Source: Labilithrix luteola (GTDB lineage Bacteria > Myxococcota_A > Polyangia > Polyangiales > Polyangiaceae). From it: a stretch of DNA of 64,000 bases. Position numbers and translations under genes: made by a program. The notes under the pieces are model-generated. The model made no database searches, was not told the origin of the DNA, and worked only from the letters and a program-made list of their open reading frames with translations. Below, one piece after another: positions 6,578-14,967 of this stretch. Each line of letters opens with the position of its first letter. The first letter of the stretch is position 1. The stretch lies in the NCBI RefSeq assembly GCF_001263205.1, contig NZ_CP012333.1, forward strand, positions 11,823,501 to 11,887,500, written 5' to 3'.

Positions 6578-8821
6578 ATGACCGAAGGCGAACGTCCGGT
6601 TCAGACCGAACACTGGATGGCGATCGCACGGCATACGCCGCTTGGGATCCTTTGTGATCTCGACGGTACGCTCGTGCCATTCGCCAGCTCGCCCGAGGAG
6701 GCGCGGCCCGACCGCGACGCCATCTCGCTCATCGAAGAGCTGGCCGCTCTGCCGGGTGTCGTCATGGCGATCGTGAGCGGTCGCCCCCGCGAGTGGCTCG
6801 AGCAGTTCTTCACCAGCCCGACCATCTCCCTGGTCGCGGAGCACGGTGCCGCACGTCGCGGAGCCGGAGCCTGGGAGCTCGCCGCTCTCGATCCGACGCC
6901 GCTCGCAGGGCTCACCGAGGAGCTGGAGGAGCTCGCACGCCGCCACCCCGGCGCCTTGCTCGAACGCAAGACTTCGACGGTCGCCCTGCACTACCGCAAC
7001 GTGCGTCGCGGCCGGCGCGGAGAGCTGCTCGTCGAGGCCTACGGCATCATCGACCGCTTCCTGACGCGTCATCCGGCGTACGAGCGCCTCGAGGGCATCC
7101 TCGTCACCGAGGTCCGACCGGCGTCGGTGAAGAAATCCTCGGCCGTCCCCTGGGTGCGGGACATGGCCGGGCACGGCGCGCGACTCATCGCCTTCGGTGA
7201 CGACGTCACCGACGAGCACATGTTCCAAGCACTCTCACCGCAAGACGACGCCATCGTCGTCCGCACGGCCGAGACCCGACGCACGTACGCGCGCTGGGAG
7301 CTCGAAGGGCCCGACGAGGTCCGCTCCGTCCTACGCTACATCCACGGTCTCCGATCGGGACAGACGCCAATCCCCGTGGTCCTTCCGCGTGAGATCGCTC
7401 CGACGCGAAGCCCATCGATCGGCATCGACCGCGACCTGCTCGTCGTCTCGAACCGCCTCCCCGACTTCCGTCACATCGAGGGAGACGAAGGCGTCGAGCG
7501 CAAGAAGAACGTCGGCGGCCTCGTCTCGGCACTCGAGCCCGCGCTGCGTGCGCGTGGCGGCATGTGGCTCGGCTGGAGTGGTCGCACCGTGCCGGACACG
7601 GACACGGTGGAGAGCGGCGTCATCGACGACCGCACCGCGCAGCTCGCGTGGTTCGACTACAAGGAGTCTTGGTACCGGGACTACTACTCCGGCTTCTGCA
7701 ACGGCACCCTGTGGCCGCTGTTCCACTCGTTTCCCTCGCGCGTCACGCTCTCGGACAAGGGCTGGGATGCCTACAAAGAGGTGCACGAGGTCATCGCCGA
7801 GGTCGCCTCGGGACACATCGGCAGTCGCGCCATGATCTGGGTGCACGACTATCACCTGCTGATGCTGGCGAACGTCATGAGGCGGCGCGGGCACACGGGC
7901 CCGATGGGGCACTTCCTGCACATCCCGTTTCCTTCGCTCGACATGTTCTCGATGCTGCCTTGGGCGGCGCAGATCCTCGACGCGATGCTCGACTTCGACT
8001 TGCTCGGCTTCCACACGCCGGCGCACGTCGCGAACTTCCTCTCCTGCGCGTCGTCGCTCTTGCCGGCGAAGGTCGCGGACGACGTCGTCTCTCACCGCGG
8101 GCGCATCACGCACGTCGCCGCCATGCCGATCGGCATTCTCCCCGACACGTTCCAGGAGCCGCCGGAGCCTGCGATCGTGGAGGAGATCGACGGCCTCATG
8201 CGCGCACTCGGCGAATCGCAGCTCGTGCTCGGCGTCGATCGTCTCGACTACACGAAGGGCATTCCCGAACGCCTCATCGCTTTCGGGCGCCTCCTCGAGA
8301 TGTTCCCCGAGTGGCGCGGCAAGGTCTCGCTCGTGCAGGTCTCGGTGCCTTCCCGTGCCGACGTCCCGCTCTATGCCGAGCAGCGCGCGAGCATCGAGAC
8401 CATCGTCGGCCGCATCAACGGCGAGTTCGGTGAGGCGGCGTGGGTCCCCATCCGTTACCTCTATCGCTCGTATTCGAAAGCGCAGCTCTCGCAGCTCTAC
8501 CGTGCAGCACGCGTCGGCTACGTCACGCCGCTTCGCGACGGCATGAACCTCGTGGCGAAGGAATACGTCGCGGCGCAGGATCCGGAGAACCCGGGCGTCC
8601 TCTTGCTCTCGCAATTCGCCGGCGCCGCCGTCGAGATGCGTGACGCGATTCTCACGAACCCCTACCACGCCGACGGAATGGCGCGCGATCTCGACCGCGC
8701 CCTTCGTGTCGACCTGCCGGAACGCAAGGCGCGCCACGGCAAGCTGCTCGCGTCCGTGCAGCGTTCGAACGCCGTGACGTGGGCCGAAGGCTTCCTCGAC
8801 GCGCTCTCCGCCTGCCGCTAG
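6578..8821 (+). CDS. Trehalose-6-phosphate phosphatase/synthase fusion (OtsB-OtsA order)
   Basis: A 747-residue bifunctional enzyme. Residues 1-260 are a HAD-type trehalose-6-phosphate phosphatase: DLDGT at 27-31 (catalytic Asp27 and Asp29), SGRPREWLEQ, KTSTVALHYRNV and GDDVTDEHMF. Residues from about 285 on are a GT20 trehalose-6-phosphate synthase: KNVGGLVSAL, WVHDYHLLML, HIPFPS, GVDRLDYTKGIPER and PLRDGMNLVAKEY. It would make trehalose from UDP-glucose and glucose-6-phosphate in one polypeptide, for osmotic, desiccation or spore protection. The phosphatase comes first, the reverse of plant and yeast fusions. I preferred the ATG at 6578 to a TTG 96 bp upstream because it directly precedes the conserved domain; neither has a clear ribosome site. 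Confidence 0.95.
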   Translation: MTEGERPVQTEHWMAIARHTPLGILCDLDGTLVPFASSPEEARPDRDAISLIEELAALPGVVMAIVSGRPREWLEQFFTSPTISLVAEHGAARRGAGAWELAALDPTPLAGLTEELEELARRHPGALLERKTSTVALHYRNVRRGRRGELLVEAYGIIDRFLTRHPAYERLEGILVTEVRPASVKKSSAVPWVRDMAGHGARLIAFGDDVTDEHMFQALSPQDDAIVVRTAETRRTYARWELEGPDEVRSVLRYIHGLRSGQTPIPVVLPREIAPTRSPSIGIDRDLLVVSNRLPDFRHIEGDEGVERKKNVGGLVSALEPALRARGGMWLGWSGRTVPDTDTVESGVIDDRTAQLAWFDYKESWYRDYYSGFCNGTLWPLFHSFPSRVTLSDKGWDAYKEVHEVIAEVASGHIGSRAMIWVHDYHLLMLANVMRRRGHTGPMGHFLHIPFPSLDMFSMLPWAAQILDAMLDFDLLGFHTPAHVANFLSCASSLLPAKVADDVVSHRGRITHVAAMPIGILPDTFQEPPEPAIVEEIDGLMRALGESQLVLGVDRLDYTKGIPERLIAFGRLLEMFPEWRGKVSLVQVSVPSRADVPLYAEQRASIETIVGRINGEFGEAAWVPIRYLYRSYSKAQLSQLYRAARVGYVTPLRDGMNLVAKEYVAAQDPENPGVLLLSQFAGAAVEMRDAILTNPYHADGMARDLDRALRVDLPERKARHGKLLASVQRSNAVTWAEGFLDALSACR

Positions 8822-8883
8822 CGAGGTTCGTTCCTGCCGGCTGTTTCCCTCGAACGGCTCCTCCGGGTTATCGTCGTCCGACG

Positions 8884-9738
8884 ATGCCCCGGTTGCACCT
8901 GCTCTTCACCGCCATGATGTTCGGCAGCATGCCCGCCCTCGGCGCATGCGGAGGCTGGGGCGGAGGCAACGCGTGGGTGCAGCAACCGCTCGTCGAAGAG
9001 GAGGAGCGGCGGCCAACGTCGGGAGGCGGGCTCGAAGGCCCCTCCGGTCCTGCCCAGCGGGCGTCCAAGACGCTCGGGGCAGGACAAAGGCAACCCGACG
9101 AAGGACTGCTCGGCGGAGACGCGCCCCCTTCCGCGGGCAATGCTCGAACCGCCGGCGGTCACGTGCTCGGCGTCTTCCGCAACACGTACTACGACTTTCC
9201 ACGCGAGGCCGACTTCAGCGGGCCGGAGACGCCGATCATGAACGCCTCGTGCGCGCCGATCGCGAAGGTCCCGAAGGCCTTCTTCGAGGCGGTGTGCGTC
9301 CAGGGTGGCGGTTCGCTCCGCAACGGTGGAACGGTGAGCTTTGCGAAGCGCGACTGCGCGTGCGCCGAGATCTGCCCGCGCACAGGTCAACGGATCTGCT
9401 TCGACGCACTCGACGCGGCGTCCTTTCCCTGGGGCCGAGGCGCTACCGGACGGCCGATTGCTCCGCTGCGAAGCGTCGCGGCCGACACGTCGGTACTGCC
9501 GATGGGCACCGTGCTCTACATCCCCGAGCTCGAAGGGGCCCCGCGTGGTCCCGACAGCGAGCCGGCCGACGGATGCTTCGTCGTGGAAGACCGTGGCCTC
9601 AAGGTCCGCGGCGAACACGTCGACATTTTCGCGGGCTTCCCCTCACAGACCGCCGCGCTCAATGCGCGCGTGCCGAGCAACAAGGGCGTGACCATCGTGG
9701 TCGACTCGCCTCGCTGCGCTCATCTCTCGAAGCGCTGA
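8884..9738 (+). CDS. 3D-domain (RlpA/MltA-like double-psi barrel) lipoprotein
   Basis: A 284-residue protein from the ATG at 8884. Residues 1-21 are a lipoprotein signal ending LGAC. A Gly/Pro/Glu-rich linker of about 90 residues follows, then a C-terminal 3D domain with the conserved pattern PMGTVLYIPELEG and GCFVVEDRGLKVRGEHVDIF; the Asp residues of EDRG and HVDIF are the usual family signature. The region in between carries six or more cysteines (DCACAEICPRTGQRICF), probably disulphide-bonded. 3D domains are found in lytic transglycosylases and in murein-binding or murein-cleaving proteins, so a role in cell-wall remodelling at the outer membrane is likely. It lies 62 bp after the trehalose gene. 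Confidence 0.85.
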   Translation: MPRLHLLFTAMMFGSMPALGACGGWGGGNAWVQQPLVEEEERRPTSGGGLEGPSGPAQRASKTLGAGQRQPDEGLLGGDAPPSAGNARTAGGHVLGVFRNTYYDFPREADFSGPETPIMNASCAPIAKVPKAFFEAVCVQGGGSLRNGGTVSFAKRDCACAEICPRTGQRICFDALDAASFPWGRGATGRPIAPLRSVAADTSVLPMGTVLYIPELEGAPRGPDSEPADGCFVVEDRGLKVRGEHVDIFAGFPSQTAALNARVPSNKGVTIVVDSPRCAHLSKR

Positions 9739-9742
9739 CGCC

Positions 9743-9771
9743 GGTGGGTCGTGACGCGGGCCCCCACCCAC
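9743..9771. terminator. Hairpin between convergent genes
   Basis: GGTGGG pairs with CCCACC (or, shifted, GTGGGT with ACCCAC) between the stop codons of two convergent genes, with GTGACG/CGTCAC as an overlapping alternative pairing. This could be a bidirectional terminator, though it lacks T-tracts. Confidence 0.4.
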
Positions 9772-9797
9772 GTCACGCTCCCTACGTCGTCGGCGAT

Positions 9798-10115
9798 TCA
9801 GGTCGTCGCTGCGCGAAGCTGCTGCGAAGAACGCGGAGAGACGTCGCTCACCTTCGAGAGAGCCGACGCGATCTCGACGATGCGGCAGCCCAAACGGGCG
9901 AGCTGCTCGGCCACGGCCGGCGTGACCGCCTTTGCCTGCCCGTCGGCGGACACCTGTCCGGGGTCCGACAACGGGACGAACACGTCCACCGCGTCGAGGA
10001 GCTCCTTCGCGTGAGCGACTTGCTCACGCACTTCGGAGAGACGTAACTCCGTGATCAAACGTTCGTCGTCGCTCGAGCTCAGCGTCTCGATTGACGGAAG
10101 GTGTCGCTTTGCCAT
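9798..10115 (-). CDS. Hypothetical protein
   Basis: A 105-residue soluble protein. The ATG at 10115 has GGGAGGAAC upstream; the open frame continues beyond it but reads Pro/Gly-rich nonsense. The sequence is moderately acidic and helical (ERLITELRLSEVREQVAHAK), followed by AVTPAVAEQLARLGCRIVEI. There is no signal peptide, membrane helix or recognisable domain. It is transcribed towards the 3D-domain gene and lies downstream of the universal stress protein gene on the same strand, with a 210-bp gap. I do not recognise a family. Confidence 0.6.
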   Translation of the reverse strand: MAKRHLPSIETLSSSDDERLITELRLSEVREQVAHAKELLDAVDVFVPLSDPGQVSADGQAKAVTPAVAEQLARLGCRIVEIASALSKVSDVSPRSSQQLRAATT

Positions 10116-10325
10116 CGTGTTCCTCCCCATCCCTGCCTGCCCCGCGGGCAACACAGGCAAACAGGAGGCCAATCGCGACCACGGCCGACGTCGTCGAGGC
10201 TACGTGAATGCCTGGTATTCCGAGAGCGCGAACGCTCTCCTCGTCGAAATTCGTGGGGCGAAACGACACGAGCGAGCAAACTGACGCGCTGTTCGCTTGG
10301 CGGAAAACGACGGGCGGAGAGGTTC

Positions 10326-10823
10326 TCAGGCGTGCCCCGGGTGGACCGTAAGCACGGGGCACGGCGACGTCCGTACGACCTTCTCCGCGACGCTGCCGAG
10401 CAGCGCCCTCGGGAGACCACGACGGCCGTGCGTGCCCATCACGATCATCCCCGCACCGACCTCCGCGGCGGTGTCGATGATCGTTCGCCACGTCTCGCCT
10501 TGCTTGACGATGCCGCGTACGGGGACGCCCAGCGTCTGATGCGACCGCACCGCTTCGTCGAGGCCGGCCTGAGCGCCTTGCAGGACGCGCGCAGCGAGCT
10601 CGGCGGTCGCGACGAGCGTTCCGTCGGGAAAGCCCACCATAGGGATTTCGAAGGCGTGGAGCAGGATGAGCTCGGCGTCCAGGGCACGTGCGAGCTCGGT
10701 CGCGTAGGCGATGGCGGCCTCGGAGCCCTCACCGAAATCCGTGGGCACGAGGAGGGTCTTCGGAAGGCTCATGCCTCCGCTGTGGAGCAAATGCGAGGCC
10801 AACGGTCGCGCGGGCGCGGTCAT
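10326..10823 (-). CDS. Universal stress protein (UspA family), ATP-binding type
   Basis: One UspA domain: N-terminal KTLLVPTDFGEGSEAAIAYA, and the ATP-binding signature G-x2-G-x9-G-S read as GTHGRRGLPRALLGS near the C-terminus. The full signature puts it in the ATP-binding USP class. Start choice: the ATG at 10823 overlaps the stop of the upstream gene by 4 bp (ATGA), which suggests coupling and gives 165 residues. The ATG at 10772 begins right at the domain, but its GGAGG is only 1 bp away. The USP family has no single reaction; members are made under starvation, oxidative or respiratory stress. It probably shares an operon with the upstream DUF4177 protein. Confidence 0.92.
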   Translation of the reverse strand: MTAPARPLASHLLHSGGMSLPKTLLVPTDFGEGSEAAIAYATELARALDAELILLHAFEIPMVGFPDGTLVATAELAARVLQGAQAGLDEAVRSHQTLGVPVRGIVKQGETWRTIIDTAAEVGAGMIVMGTHGRRGLPRALLGSVAEKVVRTSPCPVLTVHPGHA

Positions 10824-11053
10824 CTCGCGCGCGAGGCCGACCGAGCGACGCGCAGAGGCCCGGGCTCGATGCCCTTCGCAACGGCCGAGCGCTTGAACAC
10901 GAGGTGCACCTGCTGCGAGTAGCCGTGGCGCGCGTGCTGGATCGTCGCAACGAGTTCCCAGCCCTCACGCCCCGCGGCGTCCAGCTCATCCTGGAAAACC
11001 TGGCTCGCGACCTCGGCGATGCCGAATTCGAGCCGCTTGTACTCCCAGCGCAT
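10820..11053 (-). CDS. DUF4177-like small protein
   Basis: A 77-residue protein from the ATG at 11053, with GGGGAGG 7 bp upstream. Residues 1-55 match the DUF4177 pattern: MRWEYKRLEF at the start, then LDAAGREGWELVATIQ and a closing strand QQVHLVFKRS. DUF4177 proteins are short, cytoplasmic and of unknown function. The stop overlaps the universal stress protein start by 4 bp, so the two probably form an operon. The last 20 residues are Arg-rich and less conserved. Confidence 0.8.
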   Translation of the reverse strand: MRWEYKRLEFGIAEVASQVFQDELDAAGREGWELVATIQHARHGYSQQVHLVFKRSAVAKGIEPGPLRVARSASRAR

Positions 11054-11296
11054 CTTGACGCCTCCCCGATCGACGCGCCTTGCAACAGCCGTCACGAGCC
11101 CGATGTCGAGGGTGCCGCAACGTGCGCGCGCATCCGACCCTTCGCTGCGAGGCCTTCGTAGCAAGTGCAAGGCCTGCACGGAGGCGCGTGGTCTGCGGAT
11201 CGCGCGGTCACGTCCGCGCGATCGCGTAGTTCGTGCAACGCTCGTTGCCCGGGGAACAGCAGGGGCGTAGTCTCGGTTGTCACTGGCAAACGATCC

Positions 11297-13333
11297 ATGT
11301 CGGCGCTTGCGACAGACGCCCCTGCCAACGATGGGGCCAACGATGGGGCCAACCGCCTCGGACAGGTCGTCTCGGGCCGCTACCGCATCCAGCAATTGCT
11401 CGGGGAGGGCGGCATGGGCGCCGTCTACCTTGCCGAGCACACGCTCATGCGCAAGCGCGTGGCGCTCAAGCTCTTGCATGCAGAGATGAGCGCGAACGCC
11501 GAGGTGCTCGCGCGCTTCGAGCGTGAGGCCATGGCGGCCGCTCACATCGAACATCCGAACGTCGCCGCGGCCACCGACTTCGGTCGCACGGAGGACGGCG
11601 CGTTCTTCCTCGTGCTCGAGTACATCGAAGGCACGAGCCTTCGTGAGGTGATCGGCTCCGGAGCGATGCTGCCGGCGCGAGCGGTGCACGTCGCGCGTCA
11701 GATCGCCATGGCACTCGAACGTGCCCACGACGCCGGCATCGTCCATCGCGACCTGAAGCCCGAGAACGTCATGCTCGTGCGCAAGGGCGACGATCCGGAC
11801 TTCGTGAAGGTGCTCGACTTCGGCATCGCAAAGCTCTCGGCCGAGACGATCAGCCAGCGAGGCGGCGCCGATCAACCGCTCACGCGCATGGGCACCATCC
11901 TCGGCACGCCTGAGTACATGGCGCCGGAGCAGGCGCTCGGCGAGGCCGTCAGTGCCCAGTCCGACCTCTACGCCGTCGGCGTGATTCTCTACGAGATGCT
12001 GACGGGCCTTCATCCCTTCGATCCGCCCGATCGTATGGCGATGCTCTCGTTCCACATCGTCGCGCCCGTACCGGCGATGCGCGACCGCGCGCCCCTCGTC
12101 GACGTCCCCGCGCCGGTGGAAGCCGTCGTACGAAAGCTCCTCGAGAAGGACGCGAAGGCGCGTTACGCAAGTGCACGCGCGCTCGTCGAAGCACTGGACG
12201 TCGCAGCTTCGCAGGGCGGCCTCTCCGCGCAGACGCCCAGGCCGAGAGAGAGCCTCGCGCGCATCGCTCCTCCGCCGTCGGCGGCACGCTTGTCCGCGGC
12301 GGAGCCCGCACGCGATTCGTCGTGGCACGCGGACGACAGCTTCGCGAAGACGAGCCACGGCGAGCTCGTCGCGCCGCCCGGTCCTCACGCGCGTGCAAGC
12401 ATGGTCGCCAGCGCAGCAACGGCTGCAGGGCTCCCCGCTCAGCGCATCGAGCCCTCGGCCGCCGTTGCGGGTGTTCCTGGCGTTCCGATGCAGGTGTCGC
12501 CGCTCCTCCAGGCCCTCGATCTGTTGAAGAAGCAGCCGCGCGGTGTCCTCATCGCGGTCGCAAGCGCACTCCCGATCGGCGCGATTCTCGTCGTCGTGGT
12601 GATGGTGCTCGCCCTGCGCGGACCGAAAACGAAAGACGACAAGCTTGGCGAGGTGGCGACCACCAAGCAGGCGGCGAAGGCGGCCGAGCCAGTGAAGCTC
12701 GCCTCGGAAGACCGACTGAAGAGGGCTTACATCGAAGGTCCCGAAGCCCTCGAGGCGCTCGCCAAAGAGTTTCCGGCCGACACGCGACCGCTCGAAAAGG
12801 CCGCGCTCGGCTACCACACGCAGGGGCGCGAGGCCGACGCCCTCCGCGTGACGAGCTCGCTCATGCTGCTCGACGCGAAGGCGGGCAGCGCCGAGCTCGC
12901 AGACATCGTCGGCGAGATCGCCGCCAGGTCGCGCGGCGAGAATGCCGAGACGGCGTACGCGCTGCTCGAAGGGCCTTTCGGCGATCACGGCGTCGATGCA
13001 TTGGCCGAGCTCGCGACGAGCAAGACATCGAGCCGCGAGACGCGCGCACGCGCCACCCGCAGCTTGACCAAGCCGGACGTGCGCGCGCATGCGTCGCCCG
13101 CCACGATGATCCTCATCGACTTCAAGAACGCGACGAGCTGCTCGGCGAAGAAGGAGCTCCTCGACCGCGCGCGTGAAGAAGGCGACGTACGAATGATCGG
13201 CGTGCTGAAGCCGCTGAAGGTTTCGCGTGGATGTGGATTTCTGGGTCGTGGTGACTGCTGGCCCTGTCTCCACCGCGACGGCACACTCGCCGACACCATC
13301 GCCGCCATCGAAGCGCGTGCGGCTTCGAAGTAG
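11297..13333 (+). CDS. Membrane-anchored serine/threonine protein kinase (PknB-type)
   Basis: A 678-residue protein from the ATG at 11297. Kinase domain about residues 28-290: Gly-rich loop GEGGMGAVY (36-44), Lys58 in VALKLL, catalytic HRDLKPEN, metal-binding DFGIAK and GTPEYMAPEQ. A Ser/Ala/Pro-rich linker of about 120 residues leads to one membrane helix (VLIAVASALPIGAILVVVVM). The C-terminal 230 residues would be outside the cytoplasm, are helical and TPR-like, and end in a cysteine cluster (ATSCSAKK, RGCGFLGRGDCWPC). This is a typical myxobacterial Hanks-type kinase that senses an external signal through an uncharacterised domain. Before the kinase domain, a 12-bp tandem repeat (11330-11353) encodes NDGANDGAN. 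No cognate phosphatase lies next to it. Confidence 0.96.
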   Translation: MSALATDAPANDGANDGANRLGQVVSGRYRIQQLLGEGGMGAVYLAEHTLMRKRVALKLLHAEMSANAEVLARFEREAMAAAHIEHPNVAAATDFGRTEDGAFFLVLEYIEGTSLREVIGSGAMLPARAVHVARQIAMALERAHDAGIVHRDLKPENVMLVRKGDDPDFVKVLDFGIAKLSAETISQRGGADQPLTRMGTILGTPEYMAPEQALGEAVSAQSDLYAVGVILYEMLTGLHPFDPPDRMAMLSFHIVAPVPAMRDRAPLVDVPAPVEAVVRKLLEKDAKARYASARALVEALDVAASQGGLSAQTPRPRESLARIAPPPSAARLSAAEPARDSSWHADDSFAKTSHGELVAPPGPHARASMVASAATAAGLPAQRIEPSAAVAGVPGVPMQVSPLLQALDLLKKQPRGVLIAVASALPIGAILVVVVMVLALRGPKTKDDKLGEVATTKQAAKAAEPVKLASEDRLKRAYIEGPEALEALAKEFPADTRPLEKAALGYHTQGREADALRVTSSLMLLDAKAGSAELADIVGEIAARSRGENAETAYALLEGPFGDHGVDALAELATSKTSSRETRARATRSLTKPDVRAHASPATMILIDFKNATSCSAKKELLDRAREEGDVRMIGVLKPLKVSRGCGFLGRGDCWPCLHRDGTLADTIAAIEARAASK

Positions 13334-13366
13334 TGACGAGCACCATCGCCTCGGCGATGATGCCGC

Positions 13367-14200
13367 ATGGCTCGCAAGCGCCGGATACATTCTCTCACCG
13401 CAGCGGCTCGTCATCTCTTCGTCTTTGTCGCTGCATTGGCTTTCTTCATTCCGAGCACGGCTTCCGCGGCTCCGCGGTGGGTTGACCGTCCGATCACGCT
13501 TCCGCGCCTCGTTTTCGCAGGCAACGTGGGCCTCGGCGTCGCTCACGCCGATCCGGGTGGTCCTCGGAGTCTCACCGGCCCAGGACTGAACCTCGAAGGC
13601 GCTCTCGGCATCACCGACAACGTCGAGCTCGGCCTTCGCACCGGTGTTCGCTTCGGCGACGAAGCGCGCGCGCTTCAGGCCGATCAGTACGGCCGCACGC
13701 TGTGGACGGAGACGTACGGCACACGCTTCTCGACAGGCGCGAATCCCGAGTTCCGCGTTCGCTGGAATTTCTATAGCGGCAGCGTGGCCGAGGTCGGCCT
13801 CGACGCGCGCGTGTACCTGCCCTTCGAAGACGGCTCGCGCATCGGATTCATGGCGGGCTTGCCCCTCGCTTTCCACGTTGCCGACTTCATGCGCATCGAC
13901 ACGGGCGTGTACTTGCCAGTGGTCTTCACCGATCCCGAGTTCGTCGCGTTCAGCATCCCCGGCTACTTCTGGTTTCAGACCTCGTCGCGCTTCTGGCTCG
14001 GCCCGATGTCCGCGTTGCGCATCGTCGACAACGGCCCTGGCCCCACCGAGACCGATCTCCTGCTTGGCTTCGGCATGGGCTACCAGGTCGCGCCTGCGGT
14101 CGACCTCAAGTGGCAGCTCTACTTTCCGCGGATCAACCAAGACGCCGGCGCACGCACGTTCGGCGGCGGTTTTGGCGTGGAATTCCGTATCGGCGAATGA
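13367..14200 (+). CDS. Secreted beta-barrel-like outer membrane protein
   Basis: A 277-residue protein with a Sec signal peptide (about residues 1-34: basic MARKRRIHSL, hydrophobic LFVFVAALAFFI, cleavage near ASA-AP). The mature part alternates hydrophobic and polar residues with frequent Gly and aromatics (LVFAGNVGLGVAHADPG, VELGLRTGVRFGDEAR, FGGGFGVEFRIGE) and ends in an aromatic-rich strand, as expected for a small outer-membrane barrel. No family name can be assigned safely. It starts 33 bp after the kinase gene and may be co-transcribed with it. Confidence 0.75.
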   Translation: MARKRRIHSLTAAARHLFVFVAALAFFIPSTASAAPRWVDRPITLPRLVFAGNVGLGVAHADPGGPRSLTGPGLNLEGALGITDNVELGLRTGVRFGDEARALQADQYGRTLWTETYGTRFSTGANPEFRVRWNFYSGSVAEVGLDARVYLPFEDGSRIGFMAGLPLAFHVADFMRIDTGVYLPVVFTDPEFVAFSIPGYFWFQTSSRFWLGPMSALRIVDNGPGPTETDLLLGFGMGYQVAPAVDLKWQLYFPRINQDAGARTFGGGFGVEFRIGE

Positions 14201-14304
14201 GCCTACGGAGAACCGAAACCGACCTGGCTTGACCCGCGTAGACCAGGAGTAAACTCCCCACACGAGTGCTCCGGTCGAAAGGCCGGAGCCGAGAAAGGTC
14301 AACC

Positions 14305-14952
14305 ATGGGTTACGCCGACAAGATCCGAATGCCTACCGCCGAGCAAGCCCTTCCGGGCCGCGCCGAGGCGATGCCCGTCACCGGCACGCACGCCGTTCTC
14401 GGCTCGCGCATGCAGGCGCCGTGGCCTTCGGGCATGAAGGTCGCCACGTTCGGCATGGGTTGTTTCTGGGGTGCCGAGCGTAAGTTCTGGCAGGTCCCCG
14501 GCGTCTACTCGACGCAGGTTGGCTACGCGGCCGGTGTCACCCCCAACCCGACGTACCGCGAAGTTTGCTCGGGCATGACCGGGCACAACGAAGTCGTACG
14601 CGTGGTCTACGACCCGTCGAAGGTGAGCTACGAGACGCTGCTCAAGACCTTCTGGGAGAACCACGATCCGACCCAGGGCATGCGCCAAGGCAACGACGTG
14701 GGCACGCAGTATCGCTCGGGCATCTACGTCTACGACGACGAGCAGCGTCGCGAGGCCAACGCCTCACGCGAGCGCTTCCAAGAGGCGCTCGACAAGGCCG
14801 GTCACGATCGGATTACGACCGAGATCATCGACGCGCCGCCCTTCTTCTACGCCGAGGACTATCACCAGCAGTACCTCGACAAGAACCCGGGCGGCTATTG
14901 CGGGCTCGGAGGCACCGGCGTCAGTTGCCCGGTCGGCATCGCTACCGCCTGA
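14305..14952 (+). CDS. msrA: Peptide-methionine (S)-S-oxide reductase MsrA
   Basis: A 215-residue enzyme from the ATG at 14305, with AGAAAGG upstream. The catalytic motif GCFWGAE has Cys53; VGYAAGVTPNPTY, GHNEVVRVVYDP and the C-terminal GGYCGLGGTGVSC (resolving cysteines) follow in the usual order. It reduces the S-epimer of methionine sulfoxide in proteins, with thioredoxin as electron donor. The length is close to the family norm, with an N-terminal extension of about 45 residues like that of long MsrA forms. There is no signal peptide, so it is cytoplasmic. No msrB is adjacent. Confidence 0.97.
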   Translation: MGYADKIRMPTAEQALPGRAEAMPVTGTHAVLGSRMQAPWPSGMKVATFGMGCFWGAERKFWQVPGVYSTQVGYAAGVTPNPTYREVCSGMTGHNEVVRVVYDPSKVSYETLLKTFWENHDPTQGMRQGNDVGTQYRSGIYVYDDEQRREANASRERFQEALDKAGHDRITTEIIDAPPFFYAEDYHQQYLDKNPGGYCGLGGTGVSCPVGIATA

Positions 14953-14967
14953 CCTCGCGAACGAGCT

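Noticed and set aside
10820..14302. A very long minus-strand open frame across the kinase, barrel-protein and adjacent genes
   Set aside because: It is the GC-rich antisense shadow of clear plus-strand genes; only its last 77 codons (DUF4177) are real.
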